A stretch of DNA of 54,878 bases, taken from positions 1-54,878 of the forward strand of contig JAEEJH010000091.1 in assembly GCA_016281775.1 (NCBI GenBank), given 5' to 3'. Position 1 is the stretch's first letter; each line of letters begins with the position of its first letter. The stretch comes from Clostridiales bacterium (GTDB taxonomy: Bacteria > Bacillota > Clostridia > Oscillospirales > CAG-272). The translations under genes and the position numbers were made by a program. This document shows, piece by piece, positions 34,434 to 44,530 of this stretch. The notes below the pieces were generated by a model. It had not been told where the DNA came from. It was given only the letters and a program-made list of their open reading frames with translations, and searched no databases.

Positions 34434-36255
34434 TCAGCGCCTCCGTATACATCATCGTGATATTTTCGTATTCGGTCTTCTCGGATATTATTTCAGCCGA
34501 TGCCGCGCCGAGACCTATCACAAAGAACAGCATCGTGCAGATACGGTTGTCGGTAAGTACGCTGTCGGTCACGCCGAAGAACAAAAGCGATATAACGGCG
34601 GTAAGCGCGGCGAATACGACGCAGCGAAGTTTTTTGTCGGCCGCTTTCGTAAGGTTCGATACGCAGTAGCTTATGAATATCGCCGCCGCGGCGAAGAACA
34701 GCAGCAAAAGCAGGACTCCGCCCTCTGACATTATCTGCAGATACATACTCTGCGCGTCGGGCGCGTCGCCGTAACCCGGAAGAGCGTATACCGGATAAAC
34801 GAAGCGGAACGAACCGACGCCGGCGCCGGAAAACCATTCTCTGCCGATCAGGCGCCATACGCCGCTCCATACCGAGCCTATATACGCGCTCTGCGTTTTC
34901 AGCGCGTTCACCGCCGTGTTATAAACGACCGGCGGTATCAGAACTGCCGCGGCGACCGCCGCCGTGACCGACGGGATAACGACCACAGCCGCCTTTTTGC
35001 TGTAAAGCAGTATGACGATGAAGTTGCCGAGAAGCGCCGCGAAGACGGCGAACACCTCCTGAGTGAATACGAGCGAAACAAGAGAGAACGAGTACGCAAT
35101 AAAATATGCGAGCCGCTTTTTTCCGCCCGAAAGCGTCAGATAAAGAAGCAGCGGCGAAGACAGTAAAAGATACGCCGCAAGCACCGAAGACGAGCCGAAG
35201 AACATCGACATGCCTACCGTAAGATCGGAGAACAGACTGCGTGAAGAAAATATCGTCTCGGGCGAGCCGAACAGATAAAAGAACAGTCCGACGCTCGAAA
35301 CCACGACGCACGAGAAAGCCGCGGCGGAAAACGCGCGGTAAAGCCATTCCTTACGGCAAAGCAGGTTGCGGCATAAAAAGTAAGCGAAGATACATACGGC
35401 GTAAAGCGAGCCGTCGTAAGACGAACCTCCGGGCGAGGCGACGCGCCCGAGCAGGGTCACCGCACCGAGAAGCATCACCGAAACGTCGATGAGCGAAAAA
35501 CGGAGCGCTCTTTTTCTTCTCACGGTCTTTAACATATAGGACGCGAACGTGAAGCCGCAGAGCAAAAGCGTTACCCTCTCGCGGACGAACGGCAAAACCG
35601 CCGCGATCATCACCGCGCCGGATTCGGGCAGGTAAAGCACCGCGATGAGCAATATCACGGACAGTACCGTCAGAGGCACCGCCGCCGGATTGAGCAAAAA
35701 CGAGCAGAGACCCGTGGCCATGCCGAGCAGCAGGGCTATGCTCGAGTTCCGTATCTTAACGGGTCCTTCGGTTATTTTGCTCTTGTCCGCTCCGATAAGA
35801 TCGAAAACGGCGAATGAGAGCAGCCTGCTTTTATGGACAGTATCGGCAAGCGACCTGCCTGAGAAGAAGAACAGCGACAAAACCGTCATCGCGGCGGCGG
35901 CGTAAACGACGTTCATACCGATATCGCGCGAAAAAGCGAACCGCATGACGAAATATTCGAGCGCGGCGTAGATGCCGGTCGAAAGAAGGTATATGCCGAT
36001 ATCGCGGGTCCTGATATAAAGAAGCTTGTATAAAAACGCGTGGACGGCGTTTTTGACCTTGTTTTCGGTAAACACGCGGCTTACCGCATCGCGGGCGCGG
36101 GATATGAAGCTTTTTTTGGAATTGAGCTTTTCGCAGAGTTTTGCGGTCCCGCTTTCTTTCAGCACTTTGTCGGCTTTGCCGTAACTGCCGAAAATACGCG
36201 GCAGCACGCCTTTTTTCTCCGGCTTGTCCGCACTGTTTTTCGCCACGCGTATCAC
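34426..36255 (-). CDS. O-antigen ligase/polymerase-like (Wzy) polytopic membrane protein
   Basis: Many TM segments; SGAGVGSFRFVYPVYALPGYGDAPDAQSMYLQIMSEGGVLLLLLF loop typical of Wzy/WaaL. Confidence 0.7.
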   Translation of the reverse strand: MIRVAKNSADKPEKKGVLPRIFGSYGKADKVLKESGTAKLCEKLNSKKSFISRARDAVSRVFTENKVKNAVHAFLYKLLYIRTRDIGIYLLSTGIYAALEYFVMRFAFSRDIGMNVVYAAAAMTVLSLFFFSGRSLADTVHKSRLLSFAVFDLIGADKSKITEGPVKIRNSSIALLLGMATGLCSFLLNPAAVPLTVLSVILLIAVLYLPESGAVMIAAVLPFVRERVTLLLCGFTFASYMLKTVRRKRALRFSLIDVSVMLLGAVTLLGRVASPGGSSYDGSLYAVCIFAYFLCRNLLCRKEWLYRAFSAAAFSCVVVSSVGLFFYLFGSPETIFSSRSLFSDLTVGMSMFFGSSSVLAAYLLLSSPLLLYLTLSGGKKRLAYFIAYSFSLVSLVFTQEVFAVFAALLGNFIVILLYSKKAAVVVIPSVTAAVAAAVLIPPVVYNTAVNALKTQSAYIGSVWSGVWRLIGREWFSGAGVGSFRFVYPVYALPGYGDAPDAQSMYLQIMSEGGVLLLLLFFAAAAIFISYCVSNLTKAADKKLRCVVFAALTAVISLLFFGVTDSVLTDNRICTMLFFVIGLGAASAEIISEKTEYENITMMYTEALNE

Positions 36256-36259
36256 CTCC

Positions 36260-36964
36260 TTAATCTTTTTTGTCTTTGAGTTTTTCGAGCAGGTCGGGGC
36301 GGTATTTCGCCGTCTGTTCGACCGCCTTTTCCCTGCGCCATTTCGCTATGTTTTCGTGATGTCCCGACAAGAGTATATCGGGTACTTTTCTGCCTCTGAA
36401 TTCGTACGGTCTCGTATACTGCGGATATTCGAGAAGGCCCGACGCGATGCTCTCGTCGAGATAGCAGCTTTCATCCGCGAGAACACCCGGTATCAGCCGC
36501 GCCACGCAGTCGGTAAGTATGCACGCGGGCAGCTCGCCGCCGGTGAGAACGTAGTCTCCGATCGATATACGCTCGTCGACGACCTCTTCGAGCGCCCTCT
36601 CGTCGATACCCTCGTAATGACCGCAGAGGATGATCAGATCGTCATAAGCGGATAAGCGCGCCGCAGTTTCGTGATCGAGTATTTTGCCTTTAGGATCCAT
36701 GTAGACCGTGCGTTTTTTCGACGTATCGGGTATTTTTGCAGAGATCGCGTCGTGGCAGGCGCATACGGGCGGAGCCGCCATGAGCATGCCCATACCGCCG
36801 CCGTAAGGCGTATCGTCGACCTTGTTGTGCTTATTGTTCGCATAGTCTCTTATGTTATAAACGTTCACCGTTATCGCGCCCGATTGCCGCGCCCTGCCGA
36901 TTATGCTCTCGGAAAGGACCGTATCGACGAGCGCGGGAAAAAGCGTCATTATATGAAAATTCAT
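36260..36964 (-). CDS. trmD: tRNA (guanine37-N1)-methyltransferase TrmD
   Basis: [25 protein letters not shown]...[13 protein letters not shown]...[11 protein letters not shown]...[15 protein letters not shown]. Confidence 0.97.
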   Translation of the reverse strand: MNFHIMTLFPALVDTVLSESIIGRARQSGAITVNVYNIRDYANNKHNKVDDTPYGGGMGMLMAAPPVCACHDAISAKIPDTSKKRTVYMDPKGKILDHETAARLSAYDDLIILCGHYEGIDERALEEVVDERISIGDYVLTGGELPACILTDCVARLIPGVLADESCYLDESIASGLLEYPQYTRPYEFRGRKVPDILLSGHHENIAKWRREKAVEQTAKYRPDLLEKLKDKKD

Positions 36965-37461
36965 TCGAACATTCCCTCGATAGGTTTTATAAATACCGCT
37001 TCGTCGGTCAGCTTTTTTATGAACTGCGGCACGTCCGGGACCTGTACCGTTCCCTTTTCCGTTTTGATGAAATAGATATCCGAAGCGGGATATTCCTCGA
37101 TGCTTTCGACGGTGCCGTAAACTCTGCCGTCGTCGGCGTCGAGCACCGGCAGACCGATGAGATCGCAGATCAGTATCTTGTTTTTCGGCAGATGCAGATC
37201 TTCGCGGTCAACGTAGACCGTTTTGCCTTTGAGCGCCGCGGCATCTTCTACGGTGTCGACACCTTCGAATTTGACGACCGCCGAATTTTTCGAGCCGTGC
37301 GAAGACGTTACGGAAAGATACCTCTCCCCGTTTTCGTCGAGATACAGCTTTTTGATCTTATAAAACGACGAAGGTTCGCCGCACCATAATTCTATTTTCA
37401 CTTCTCCGCGCACGCCGTGCGTCATACGGATGAAGCCCTGTTCGATATATTTTTTCTTCAA
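36961..37461 (-). CDS. rimM: Ribosome maturation factor RimM
   Basis: [16 protein letters not shown]...[22 protein letters not shown]...[14 protein letters not shown]. Confidence 0.92.
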   Translation of the reverse strand: MKKKYIEQGFIRMTHGVRGEVKIELWCGEPSSFYKIKKLYLDENGERYLSVTSSHGSKNSAVVKFEGVDTVEDAAALKGKTVYVDREDLHLPKNKILICDLIGLPVLDADDGRVYGTVESIEEYPASDIYFIKTEKGTVQVPDVPQFIKKLTDEAVFIKPIEGMFE

Positions 37462-37515
37462 CTTTTATTCCTGTTCTCCGTATAACGGTTTTCTCATTTC
37501 TTTAAACTGCGATTC

Positions 37516-37700
37516 ATATCGCGTCAGCGATATCTCGAGCCGCGTAAGCGGCATATCGAGCGCAAAGCGCATATCGAACCGCGTCAGCGGTATATCGATT
37601 TTTATCGATATATCTCCTGACGGAGATTCGATATTTTGCACGGTGTGCAAATCGATATAGGCTCATTTCATTCGCCTTCGATATATCGCCTTACGGCGAT
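37516..37700. repeat. Array of ~8 short GC-stem hairpins separated by atatcga-type spacers
   Basis: atatcgc-gtca-gcgatat; gccgc-gtaa-gcggc; gcgc-aaa-gcgc; accgc-gtca-gcggt; tatatcgat-tttt-atcgatata; atctcc-tgac-ggagat; tttgcac-ggt-gtgcaaa; atcgcc-ttac-ggcgat. Confidence 0.9.
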
Positions 37701-37863
37701 GTGTTTTATTTTTTTGATTCAGAAAGCCTTTTTATATACGCGACCGTCATCTCCCGGTACATAACAAAAAACATTTTTACTACTGCATCATACCATATTT
37801 TTTTGATTATTGCAAGGGTTTTTTAAAAAAATAATCAAACGGTCCCAAATTTCAAATTATTTA

Positions 37864-37892
37864 TTGACATTGAACTATATTTGTATTATAAT
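37864..37892 (+). promoter_or_regulatory. Sigma-A-type promoter
   Basis: TTGACA - 17 bp - TATAAT upstream of 37923. Confidence 0.7.
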
Positions 37893-37922
37893 AAATTTAA
37901 TAGAATCAGGGAGGAGCCTTTT

Positions 37923-38552
37923 ATGGAAGAACGGACGCCGTTATTTAAAACTTATGAAACGGAAGACAGTTTCGATCAAAGATACAAAAGAGTGACGTAC
38001 AGGATCAACAAAGCCGAAACGGCGTACGACGCGGCGTTCGTTTTACTGTGCATCGTACTTCCGATATGCAGCATCACCCTCATAACGCTTGCCGTACTGA
38101 AAGGCGCTTATACGTCGACAGCTGCCGGCGCGTTTCTTCTGCTGCTCTCGGTATTTTATATATGGCGTCTGCCGTATTTCGTCGTTAAAAGAAGATGGAA
38201 GGAATATGAGAAAAACGGAAATCCTCCGTGCACGACGCTTTACTATGAAGACTGCCTCACCATCGAAAACGGTCAGGATACGAGAAAATTTGAGTATAAG
38301 GATATAACGTATATTGAAAAAAACGATGACGGGATATATATGCGTTATAAAGACAAGATCGCCGTATCCGCGCCTTATTCCGCTTTTGTTATCGGCGATC
38401 CGGACGGTCTGTTCGATCTCATTTCATCAAAAGCGAACACGGAAAAAAAGGCTTCCCCCTCATTTATAATCAATACGGCGTTTATGTTTATTCTGATCGC
38501 CGCCGTGATCGCCGTTACGGTGATACTGAGTCTGAATTATCTGAAAATTTAA
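37923..38552 (+). CDS. Small membrane protein, YcxB-like
   Basis: gggaggag RBS; two TM helices followed by TTLYYEDCLTIENGQDTRKFEYKDITYIEKNDDGIYMRYKDK. Confidence 0.5.
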   Translation: MEERTPLFKTYETEDSFDQRYKRVTYRINKAETAYDAAFVLLCIVLPICSITLITLAVLKGAYTSTAAGAFLLLLSVFYIWRLPYFVVKRRWKEYEKNGNPPCTTLYYEDCLTIENGQDTRKFEYKDITYIEKNDDGIYMRYKDKIAVSAPYSAFVIGDPDGLFDLISSKANTEKKASPSFIINTAFMFILIAAVIAVTVILSLNYLKI

Positions 38553-38570
38553 AATAAAGGAGATTTTGTC

Positions 38571-39371
38571 ATGAAATTATTTATTTCCGCCGATATTGAA
38601 GGCACCTGCGGGATAACCTGCTGGGAGGAGACCGAATACGGCCACCCGAGATACGGCTATTTTGCCGAACAGATGACCGCCGAAGTCAGCGCGGCGTGCG
38701 CCGCCGCCGACAGACTCGGCTGGGAGATACTCGTCAAAGACGCGCACGACAGCGCGAAGAACATACTGCCGGACAAGCTTCATCCGTCGGCGCTCCTGCT
38801 TCGCGGCTGGGCGGGCGATCTCAACTGCATGATGAGCGGTATAGACACCGGCAAATTCGATGCGGCGGCGTTCACCGGCTACCATTCGGCTGCCATGAGC
38901 GAGGGCAACTCGCTGTCGCATACGATGACGACTGCGGCTCACTATGTGAAAATAAACGATAAATACGCGTCGGAATTCGTTATAAACGCATATACCGCCG
39001 CGATGTACGGCGTGCCGGTGATATTCATATCCGGCGACGAGGCTTTATGCGAGGCGGCGAAGGAGATGATACCCGGTATCACCGCCGTTCCGACGAAACG
39101 CGGCTTCGGCGGAGCGTGCATATCCGAGCATCCGGAACGCGCCTGCGAAAACATACGCCGCGGCATGGAAGACGCTTTGTCTTCCGATTTCAGAAAAACC
39201 TGCAAAGTCAAGCTGCCCAAGCATTTCGCGGTCGAGATAGCTTACAGAGACATAAACGAGGCGAACAGAAACAGTCTCTACCCCGGCGTGGTGCGCCTCG
39301 ACGGCAAAACGCTTTTATTCGAATCGGATTCTTATACCGAAGTGCTTCGCATGATACACTTCATACTGTGA
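38571..39371 (+). CDS. M55 family D-aminopeptidase (DppA-like)
   Basis: MKLFISADIEGTCGITCWEE...ILVKDAHDSAKNI...GYHSAAMSEGNSLSHT. Confidence 0.88.
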   Translation: MKLFISADIEGTCGITCWEETEYGHPRYGYFAEQMTAEVSAACAAADRLGWEILVKDAHDSAKNILPDKLHPSALLLRGWAGDLNCMMSGIDTGKFDAAAFTGYHSAAMSEGNSLSHTMTTAAHYVKINDKYASEFVINAYTAAMYGVPVIFISGDEALCEAAKEMIPGITAVPTKRGFGGACISEHPERACENIRRGMEDALSSDFRKTCKVKLPKHFAVEIAYRDINEANRNSLYPGVVRLDGKTLLFESDSYTEVLRMIHFIL

Positions 39372-39384
39372 TACGGAGGGAATT

Positions 39385-40929
39385 ATGTATTTATTCTGCA
39401 GATCTTCTTCACACAGCGTTTTTTCGAACACGCGCGAAAGCCGTACCGACCCGCACCGCCTGACGCTGTACGGATGCAGGGGCGCCGTCTGCGCGGGTCA
39501 GATAGTTTTGCGCGAGCACGGGGATTTTACGATCAATGAAGTAAAATTCACCGATTTCTCCGCTCCGTTCATCTGCGGCGAGGGAAACGTGCGTTACTTA
39601 TATCAGGATACGATAACGTATAACGACGGCGTGCCGTATCCCGATAAGCTGTCGGACGCGAAAAGCCGCTTCGTCAAAGCCGAATACACGCAGAGCGTAT
39701 GGGTGATCGCCGACATAGACGAAGACGCGGTCGGCGGTCTTTGCCGCTTCAACGCGGTCGTCGATACGACGGCGGGCGTTTTCACCGTGCCCTGTTCTGT
39801 AAGGGTATACGGAGTGACAGTGCCGCCGGCTGACAGAAGCGAATTCTGCCTCGAATACTTTTTAAACCCGTTTTATAAAGACGCCGGCGAGATCGGATCC
39901 GAAAAATGGTATCAGTTCCTTGAATCGTACGCGCAGTCGCTTTCGTATCTGCGCAACAACAGCTTCGACGTCTGCTTTATGCCGCTTCTGACTCACGCGA
40001 ATTCGAAACGCATATCGGAGACCGAATGGGAGCTTGATTTCTCGTTTGTCGACGAATATCTCGATTTCATGCTCGCGCGCGTGCCGGTAAAGCATATTTC
40101 GGCAAGGTCGATAATTGCCTCTGTCATGGGCGACGTTCTGCCGGTCATAGATTACGACGGCTCGGTCAAAGACGTCAAATATACCGAAAAAGACGCGGAA
40201 TTATGGTTATACGCCTATTTCGGCGGACTGTACCGTCATTTTGAAGAACGCGGTCAGCTCGGACTTCTGCAGTTCAGATTACAGGACGAGCCGCATTATA
40301 CGGAGTGCTGGAAATGGGCGCGGCAGATTTGCGGAAAAGCCGCGCCGGGCGTCGTCTGCGGCGAGCCGATAGACGAGCATACGTCGGGCGTCGGACTTGA
40401 AGGGTACTGCGATCAGTTCATACCGAGGATCAACGTCTACGACGAAGGCGCCGATTATTACGACAGAAGAAAGAAAGCCGGCGATCAGCTCTGGGTCTAT
40501 TCGTGCTGTTTCCCGGAGGAATCGTGGTTTTTGAACAAATTCATAGATCAGCCGCACAGATACAGCCGTTTAATGAGCTGGGCGTGCTACGCGCGCGGTA
40601 TCGACGGCTTTCTGCACTGGGGCTATAACTACTGGTCGGAATCAAGTCTGTACGGAACGGGCTCTCACGCGAGATTCAAGGGCGACGGATTCATCGTCTA
40701 CTACGATAAAGAAAACAACCGCGTGACGCCGTCGAACAGATATTTCGCAACGCTCGAAGGCATAACGGAATACGAACTGCTCAAGATCGTTGAAAAGAAA
40801 GACCCGGCGCTCGCGAGATCGATATGTCTTTCGGTCGTGCGGAGCTTCACGGACTTTGAAAACGACCCCGAAAAACTCGATCTCGCGCGGATAAGGCTGC
40901 TCGAAGCGGCGGAGGCGTGTTCGTTATGA
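39385..40929 (+). CDS. DUF4091/GH123-like glycoside hydrolase, no signal peptide
   Basis: LQFRLQDEPHYTECWKWARQI (Asp-Glu pair), RLMSWACYARGIDGFLHWGYNYWS, GDGFIVYYDKENNRVTPSNRYFATLEGITEYELL. Confidence 0.7.
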   Translation: MYLFCRSSSHSVFSNTRESRTDPHRLTLYGCRGAVCAGQIVLREHGDFTINEVKFTDFSAPFICGEGNVRYLYQDTITYNDGVPYPDKLSDAKSRFVKAEYTQSVWVIADIDEDAVGGLCRFNAVVDTTAGVFTVPCSVRVYGVTVPPADRSEFCLEYFLNPFYKDAGEIGSEKWYQFLESYAQSLSYLRNNSFDVCFMPLLTHANSKRISETEWELDFSFVDEYLDFMLARVPVKHISARSIIASVMGDVLPVIDYDGSVKDVKYTEKDAELWLYAYFGGLYRHFEERGQLGLLQFRLQDEPHYTECWKWARQICGKAAPGVVCGEPIDEHTSGVGLEGYCDQFIPRINVYDEGADYYDRRKKAGDQLWVYSCCFPEESWFLNKFIDQPHRYSRLMSWACYARGIDGFLHWGYNYWSESSLYGTGSHARFKGDGFIVYYDKENNRVTPSNRYFATLEGITEYELLKIVEKKDPALARSICLSVVRSFTDFENDPEKLDLARIRLLEAAEACSL

Positions 40930-41450
40930 AAATAAAGGTCAAATCGCTTATCGAATACGCCGTGACGTTTACCGTGTTCTGCGCCGGTCAACTGTTTTTA
41001 CTGCTCGCGGGCACGCCGTTCTGCGTCGGTTTCGCGGTCGCTGTAATCGCCGCGACGACGCTGACAATGTTCATAACGAAAAGATACATACCCGGCGCGG
41101 TGTTCGCCGTTATGTGTCTGTCGTTCGATTTCATTTTCGCCGCGCCGGGGATGCACGTCATGTTTTATTTGATATCGGCCGCGCCGGTACTTCTGATTTT
41201 CGGCATGGTGTTTATGGCGAACAAATTCGAACTCGGTCTGCTCTTCTCCGACCTGCTCGGCGTTTTTGCCGGTTATTTTCCGTTTTATCTGGCCGTAAAA
41301 TACGCAATGCCGTATTTTGCCGAAGGGGAAGCGCTTACAAGGCTTGTTTCCGCTTCCGGTATGCCGGTGCTTGCCGGTTTTCTTTCCGCCGCGGTGATCA
41401 CGTTTTTCGCCGTGCCCGCCGCGAACGTGATAACGAGAGACGGTTTTTAA
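40926..41450 (+). CDS. Polytopic membrane protein, possibly ECF-transporter S component-like
   Basis: ~5-6 TM helices; ATGA overlap with the upstream gene. Confidence 0.4.
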   Translation: MKIKVKSLIEYAVTFTVFCAGQLFLLLAGTPFCVGFAVAVIAATTLTMFITKRYIPGAVFAVMCLSFDFIFAAPGMHVMFYLISAAPVLLIFGMVFMANKFELGLLFSDLLGVFAGYFPFYLAVKYAMPYFAEGEALTRLVSASGMPVLAGFLSAAVITFFAVPAANVITRDGF

Positions 41451-41534
41451 AATTTACAAATAACGTGTATATAAATTTATAAAATTTTGATATCATAGTT
41501 TGTATCACTATTTTCCCGAGGTTTTTTCATTACT

Positions 41535-43937
41535 ATGGCGATTTCAAAAAGATTCATCCAACCCATACCGGAGACGGTGCTGCCGTGCATACCCGTAAGG
41601 GGCTCGGTCGCGTTTCCGAACATAACGATAAATTTCGAGCTGACGCGCGATATCTGCAAAAAAGCGTACGAGGCGGCGAACAACGCCGACGGTTACGTTT
41701 TTATCGTCACGCAGGAAAACGTGTCGGCCGAACGTCCGAAAGCCGCGGATCTCTACCGCATAGGCACTGTCGCCAAGATAAAGCAGTGCGCCAAGAGCGC
41801 CGACGGTACGATGCGCGTACTGTTCGAAGGCAAATACAGAGCGCTCTGCAATCACTATATCGAAGCGCGGCAGATGATACGCGCGGAACTTATCGCGCGC
41901 GAAGTCATCCCCGACGGTATGATATCCCATTCCGACCCGGCGCTCTGCCGTTCGCTCTGCGACGCCGTGCAGGAGATATCGAAATATACGGCAAAACTCT
42001 CGCCGCAGATACTTCTCGTGATCTCTTCGACAGAGTCTTTACCGCTTCTGACGGACTTTGTCGCCGCGAATATTCTCGTCAAAAACGAGGATAAACAGCT
42101 CGTGCTGAGCGAATTCGATCCGACCGACCGGGCAAAACTGCTTCTGCGTCTGCTCGAAACGGAGATCGATATCCTCAGAACCGAACAGAAGATCAGAAAA
42201 AAAGTCAAAGAGTCGATGGATAAGAATCAGCGCGACTACTATCTGCGCGAGCAGCTCAAGGCGATAGAAGACGAGCTCGACGAGGAAGACGAGGAGATAG
42301 AAGAGTATTCGGCGAAACTCGAAGCGTCTGCTATGCCGGAAGAATGCAAAGAGAAGATCGGCAAAGACATAAGAAAGCTCGCAAAGTCGCCTTACACGTC
42401 GGCGGAAAGCTCCGTTTTGCGCAACTATCTCGACGCGGTGTTCGACATACCGTGGGGCAAATATACGAAAGACCGGACCGATATAGATCTTGCAAGGAAG
42501 ATACTCGACCGCGACCACAGCGGACTGGAGCGAGTCAAAAAGAGGATACTTGAATTCCTCGCCGTAAAACAGCTCAATCCCGACGCGAAAAGCCCGATAA
42601 TCTGCCTTGTCGGACCTCCCGGCGTAGGCAAAACGTCCATCGCCTCTTCGGTAGCCGAGGCTACGGGGAGAAAGTTCGTACGCGCCTCGCTCGGCGGCAT
42701 ACGCGACGAAGCCGATATCAGAGGCCACAGAAAGACGTATATCGGCGCGATGCCGGGCAGGATAATCAACGCGATAACGAACGCCGGCTCGATGAACCCG
42801 CTGATACTGCTCGACGAGATAGACAAGATGTCGAGCGATCTGCACGGCGACCCGGCTTCGGCTATGCTCGAAGTTCTCGACGGCGAGCAGAACGTGTCGT
42901 TCCGCGACCACTTCATCGAGATGCCGGTCGACCTTTCGCGCTGTATGTTCATCTGTACGGCCAACACGCTCGATACGGTGCCGAGACCTCTGCTCGACCG
43001 TATGGACGTGATCGAGCTCGACACGTATACGAAAAACGAAAAATTCGACATTGCGCGCCGTCATCTGATACCGAAACAGAGAAAACGCCACGGGCTGAAA
43101 GCCGCGCAGTTTGCGATAGACGACGAGGCGTTATATGAAATAATCGACAGCTACACGCGCGAAGCGGGGGTCAGAAACCTCGAACGCACGATCGGTTCGC
43201 TTATGAGGAAAGCGGCGGTCGAGCTCGCTTCGGGCAAGGTGAAAAAAGTCGTTATAAAGAAAAAAGATCTTGAGACGTATTTAAGCGGTCACAAACTGCC
43301 GCCCGAGAAGATCGACGACGAAGATCAGGTCGGCTGCGTGAACGGTTTGGCTTACACGTCCGTCGGCGGCGATCTGCTGAAGGTCGAAGCCGCCGTGACG
43401 GAAGGCACGGGCAAGCTCGATCTTACCGGTTCTCTCGGCGACGTGATGAAAGAATCGGCGCACGCGGCGATAACGTACATAAGAACGGTCGCCGACAGAC
43501 TCAACATAGACCCGCTGTTTTACAAAAACAGAGACATACATATCCACGTACCCGAAGGCGCCACACCTAAGGACGGTCCGTCAGCCGGCGTGACCATGAT
43601 GACGGCGGTCGCCTCCGCTCTGACCGGTACTCCGGTAAGGCGCGATACGGCTATGACCGGCGAGATAACGCTTCGCGGCAAGGTTTTGCCGATAGGCGGG
43701 CTAAAAGAAAAGACGATGGCGGCGTATACCGCCGGCGTCAAACGCGTGCTGATACCGTTCGACAACGTTTCAGACCTTAAAGAGATCGACGAGACCGTGC
43801 ATAACGCGCTCGAATTCATACCCTGCAAGACCGCCGACGAGGTTCTCGAAGCGGCGTTCGTAAAAGGCGGCAAGCCGGAGAGCGGCGCTTATACGGTCAT
43901 CGGGCAGAACAGCGACAGACCGGGTATCAGGGCATGA
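41535..43937 (+). CDS. lon: ATP-dependent protease Lon
   Basis: [53 protein letters not shown]...[18 protein letters not shown]. Confidence 0.98.
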   Translation: MAISKRFIQPIPETVLPCIPVRGSVAFPNITINFELTRDICKKAYEAANNADGYVFIVTQENVSAERPKAADLYRIGTVAKIKQCAKSADGTMRVLFEGKYRALCNHYIEARQMIRAELIAREVIPDGMISHSDPALCRSLCDAVQEISKYTAKLSPQILLVISSTESLPLLTDFVAANILVKNEDKQLVLSEFDPTDRAKLLLRLLETEIDILRTEQKIRKKVKESMDKNQRDYYLREQLKAIEDELDEEDEEIEEYSAKLEASAMPEECKEKIGKDIRKLAKSPYTSAESSVLRNYLDAVFDIPWGKYTKDRTDIDLARKILDRDHSGLERVKKRILEFLAVKQLNPDAKSPIICLVGPPGVGKTSIASSVAEATGRKFVRASLGGIRDEADIRGHRKTYIGAMPGRIINAITNAGSMNPLILLDEIDKMSSDLHGDPASAMLEVLDGEQNVSFRDHFIEMPVDLSRCMFICTANTLDTVPRPLLDRMDVIELDTYTKNEKFDIARRHLIPKQRKRHGLKAAQFAIDDEALYEIIDSYTREAGVRNLERTIGSLMRKAAVELASGKVKKVVIKKKDLETYLSGHKLPPEKIDDEDQVGCVNGLAYTSVGGDLLKVEAAVTEGTGKLDLTGSLGDVMKESAHAAITYIRTVADRLNIDPLFYKNRDIHIHVPEGATPKDGPSAGVTMMTAVASALTGTPVRRDTAMTGEITLRGKVLPIGGLKEKTMAAYTAGVKRVLIPFDNVSDLKEIDETVHNALEFIPCKTADEVLEAAFVKGGKPESGAYTVIGQNSDRPGIRA

Positions 43938-44521
43938 ACCTGAACCTAAACAAAACCGAGCTTGCGATATCGGCAGGCCGCTCCGACCAGTTTCCGAAAG
44001 ACGGGCTGCCTCAGATCGTGTTTTCAGGCAGATCAAACGTCGGAAAAAGTTCGCTTATAAATACGCTTTTGAACCGGAAATCGCTTGCAAGAGTGAGCTC
44101 CGCTCCCGGCAAGACCGTGACGGTCAACTTTTACAGAATCGACGGTAAACTGTTTTTCGTCGATCTGCCGGGTTACGGCTACGCGAAACGCCCGGACGAT
44201 AAAAGAAGCGGTTTTTCAGCCGTTACCGACGCGTATCTGACTAAGAGCGAAAATATCGTGCTCGTGCTTCAGCTTGTCGATCTGAAGGTCGGGCTGACCG
44301 ACGACGACAGGATGATGCTTTCATGGCTTTCCGCGAACGGGATACCTTTCTGTATCGTCGGCACAAAAGCGGACAAGCTGAATAAAACCGACCTCCGCGC
44401 TTCGGTATCGGCACTCTGCTCCGATCCGTCAGCGGGAGCCTCTCCGGTGATACCGTTCTCTTCTCTGAACGGAACGGGTAAAGACGACGTATGGAAGAAG
44501 ATCCTTCAGCATCTGGATTAA
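43934..44521 (+). CDS. ysxC: Ribosome biogenesis GTP-binding protein YsxC/EngB
   Basis: VFSGRSNVGKSSLINTLLNRKSLARVSSAPGKTVTVNFYRID...FVDLPGYGYAKR. Confidence 0.95.
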   Translation: MNLNLNKTELAISAGRSDQFPKDGLPQIVFSGRSNVGKSSLINTLLNRKSLARVSSAPGKTVTVNFYRIDGKLFFVDLPGYGYAKRPDDKRSGFSAVTDAYLTKSENIVLVLQLVDLKVGLTDDDRMMLSWLSANGIPFCIVGTKADKLNKTDLRASVSALCSDPSAGASPVIPFSSLNGTGKDDVWKKILQHLD

Positions 44522-44530
44522 GGTGATTTT

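Noticed and set aside
37465-37650. 61-aa minus-strand ORF and possible CRISPR array in the hairpin string
   Set aside because: Translation of palindromic repeats (PLTR repeats); stems are not identical and spacers are constant instead of variable, so not CRISPR, and no cas genes nearby.
37802-37839. 10-bp inverted repeat tttgattatt/aataatcaaa upstream of the 37923 gene
   Set aside because: AT-rich, close to promoter, could be a chance dyad or weak operator; insufficient support to call.
42039-43091. 350-aa minus-strand ORF inside lon (also 44843..45871 -, 24389..25291 -, 23074..24027 -, 49493..50125 -)
   Set aside because: Antisense to strongly conserved genes, no RBS or domain evidence.
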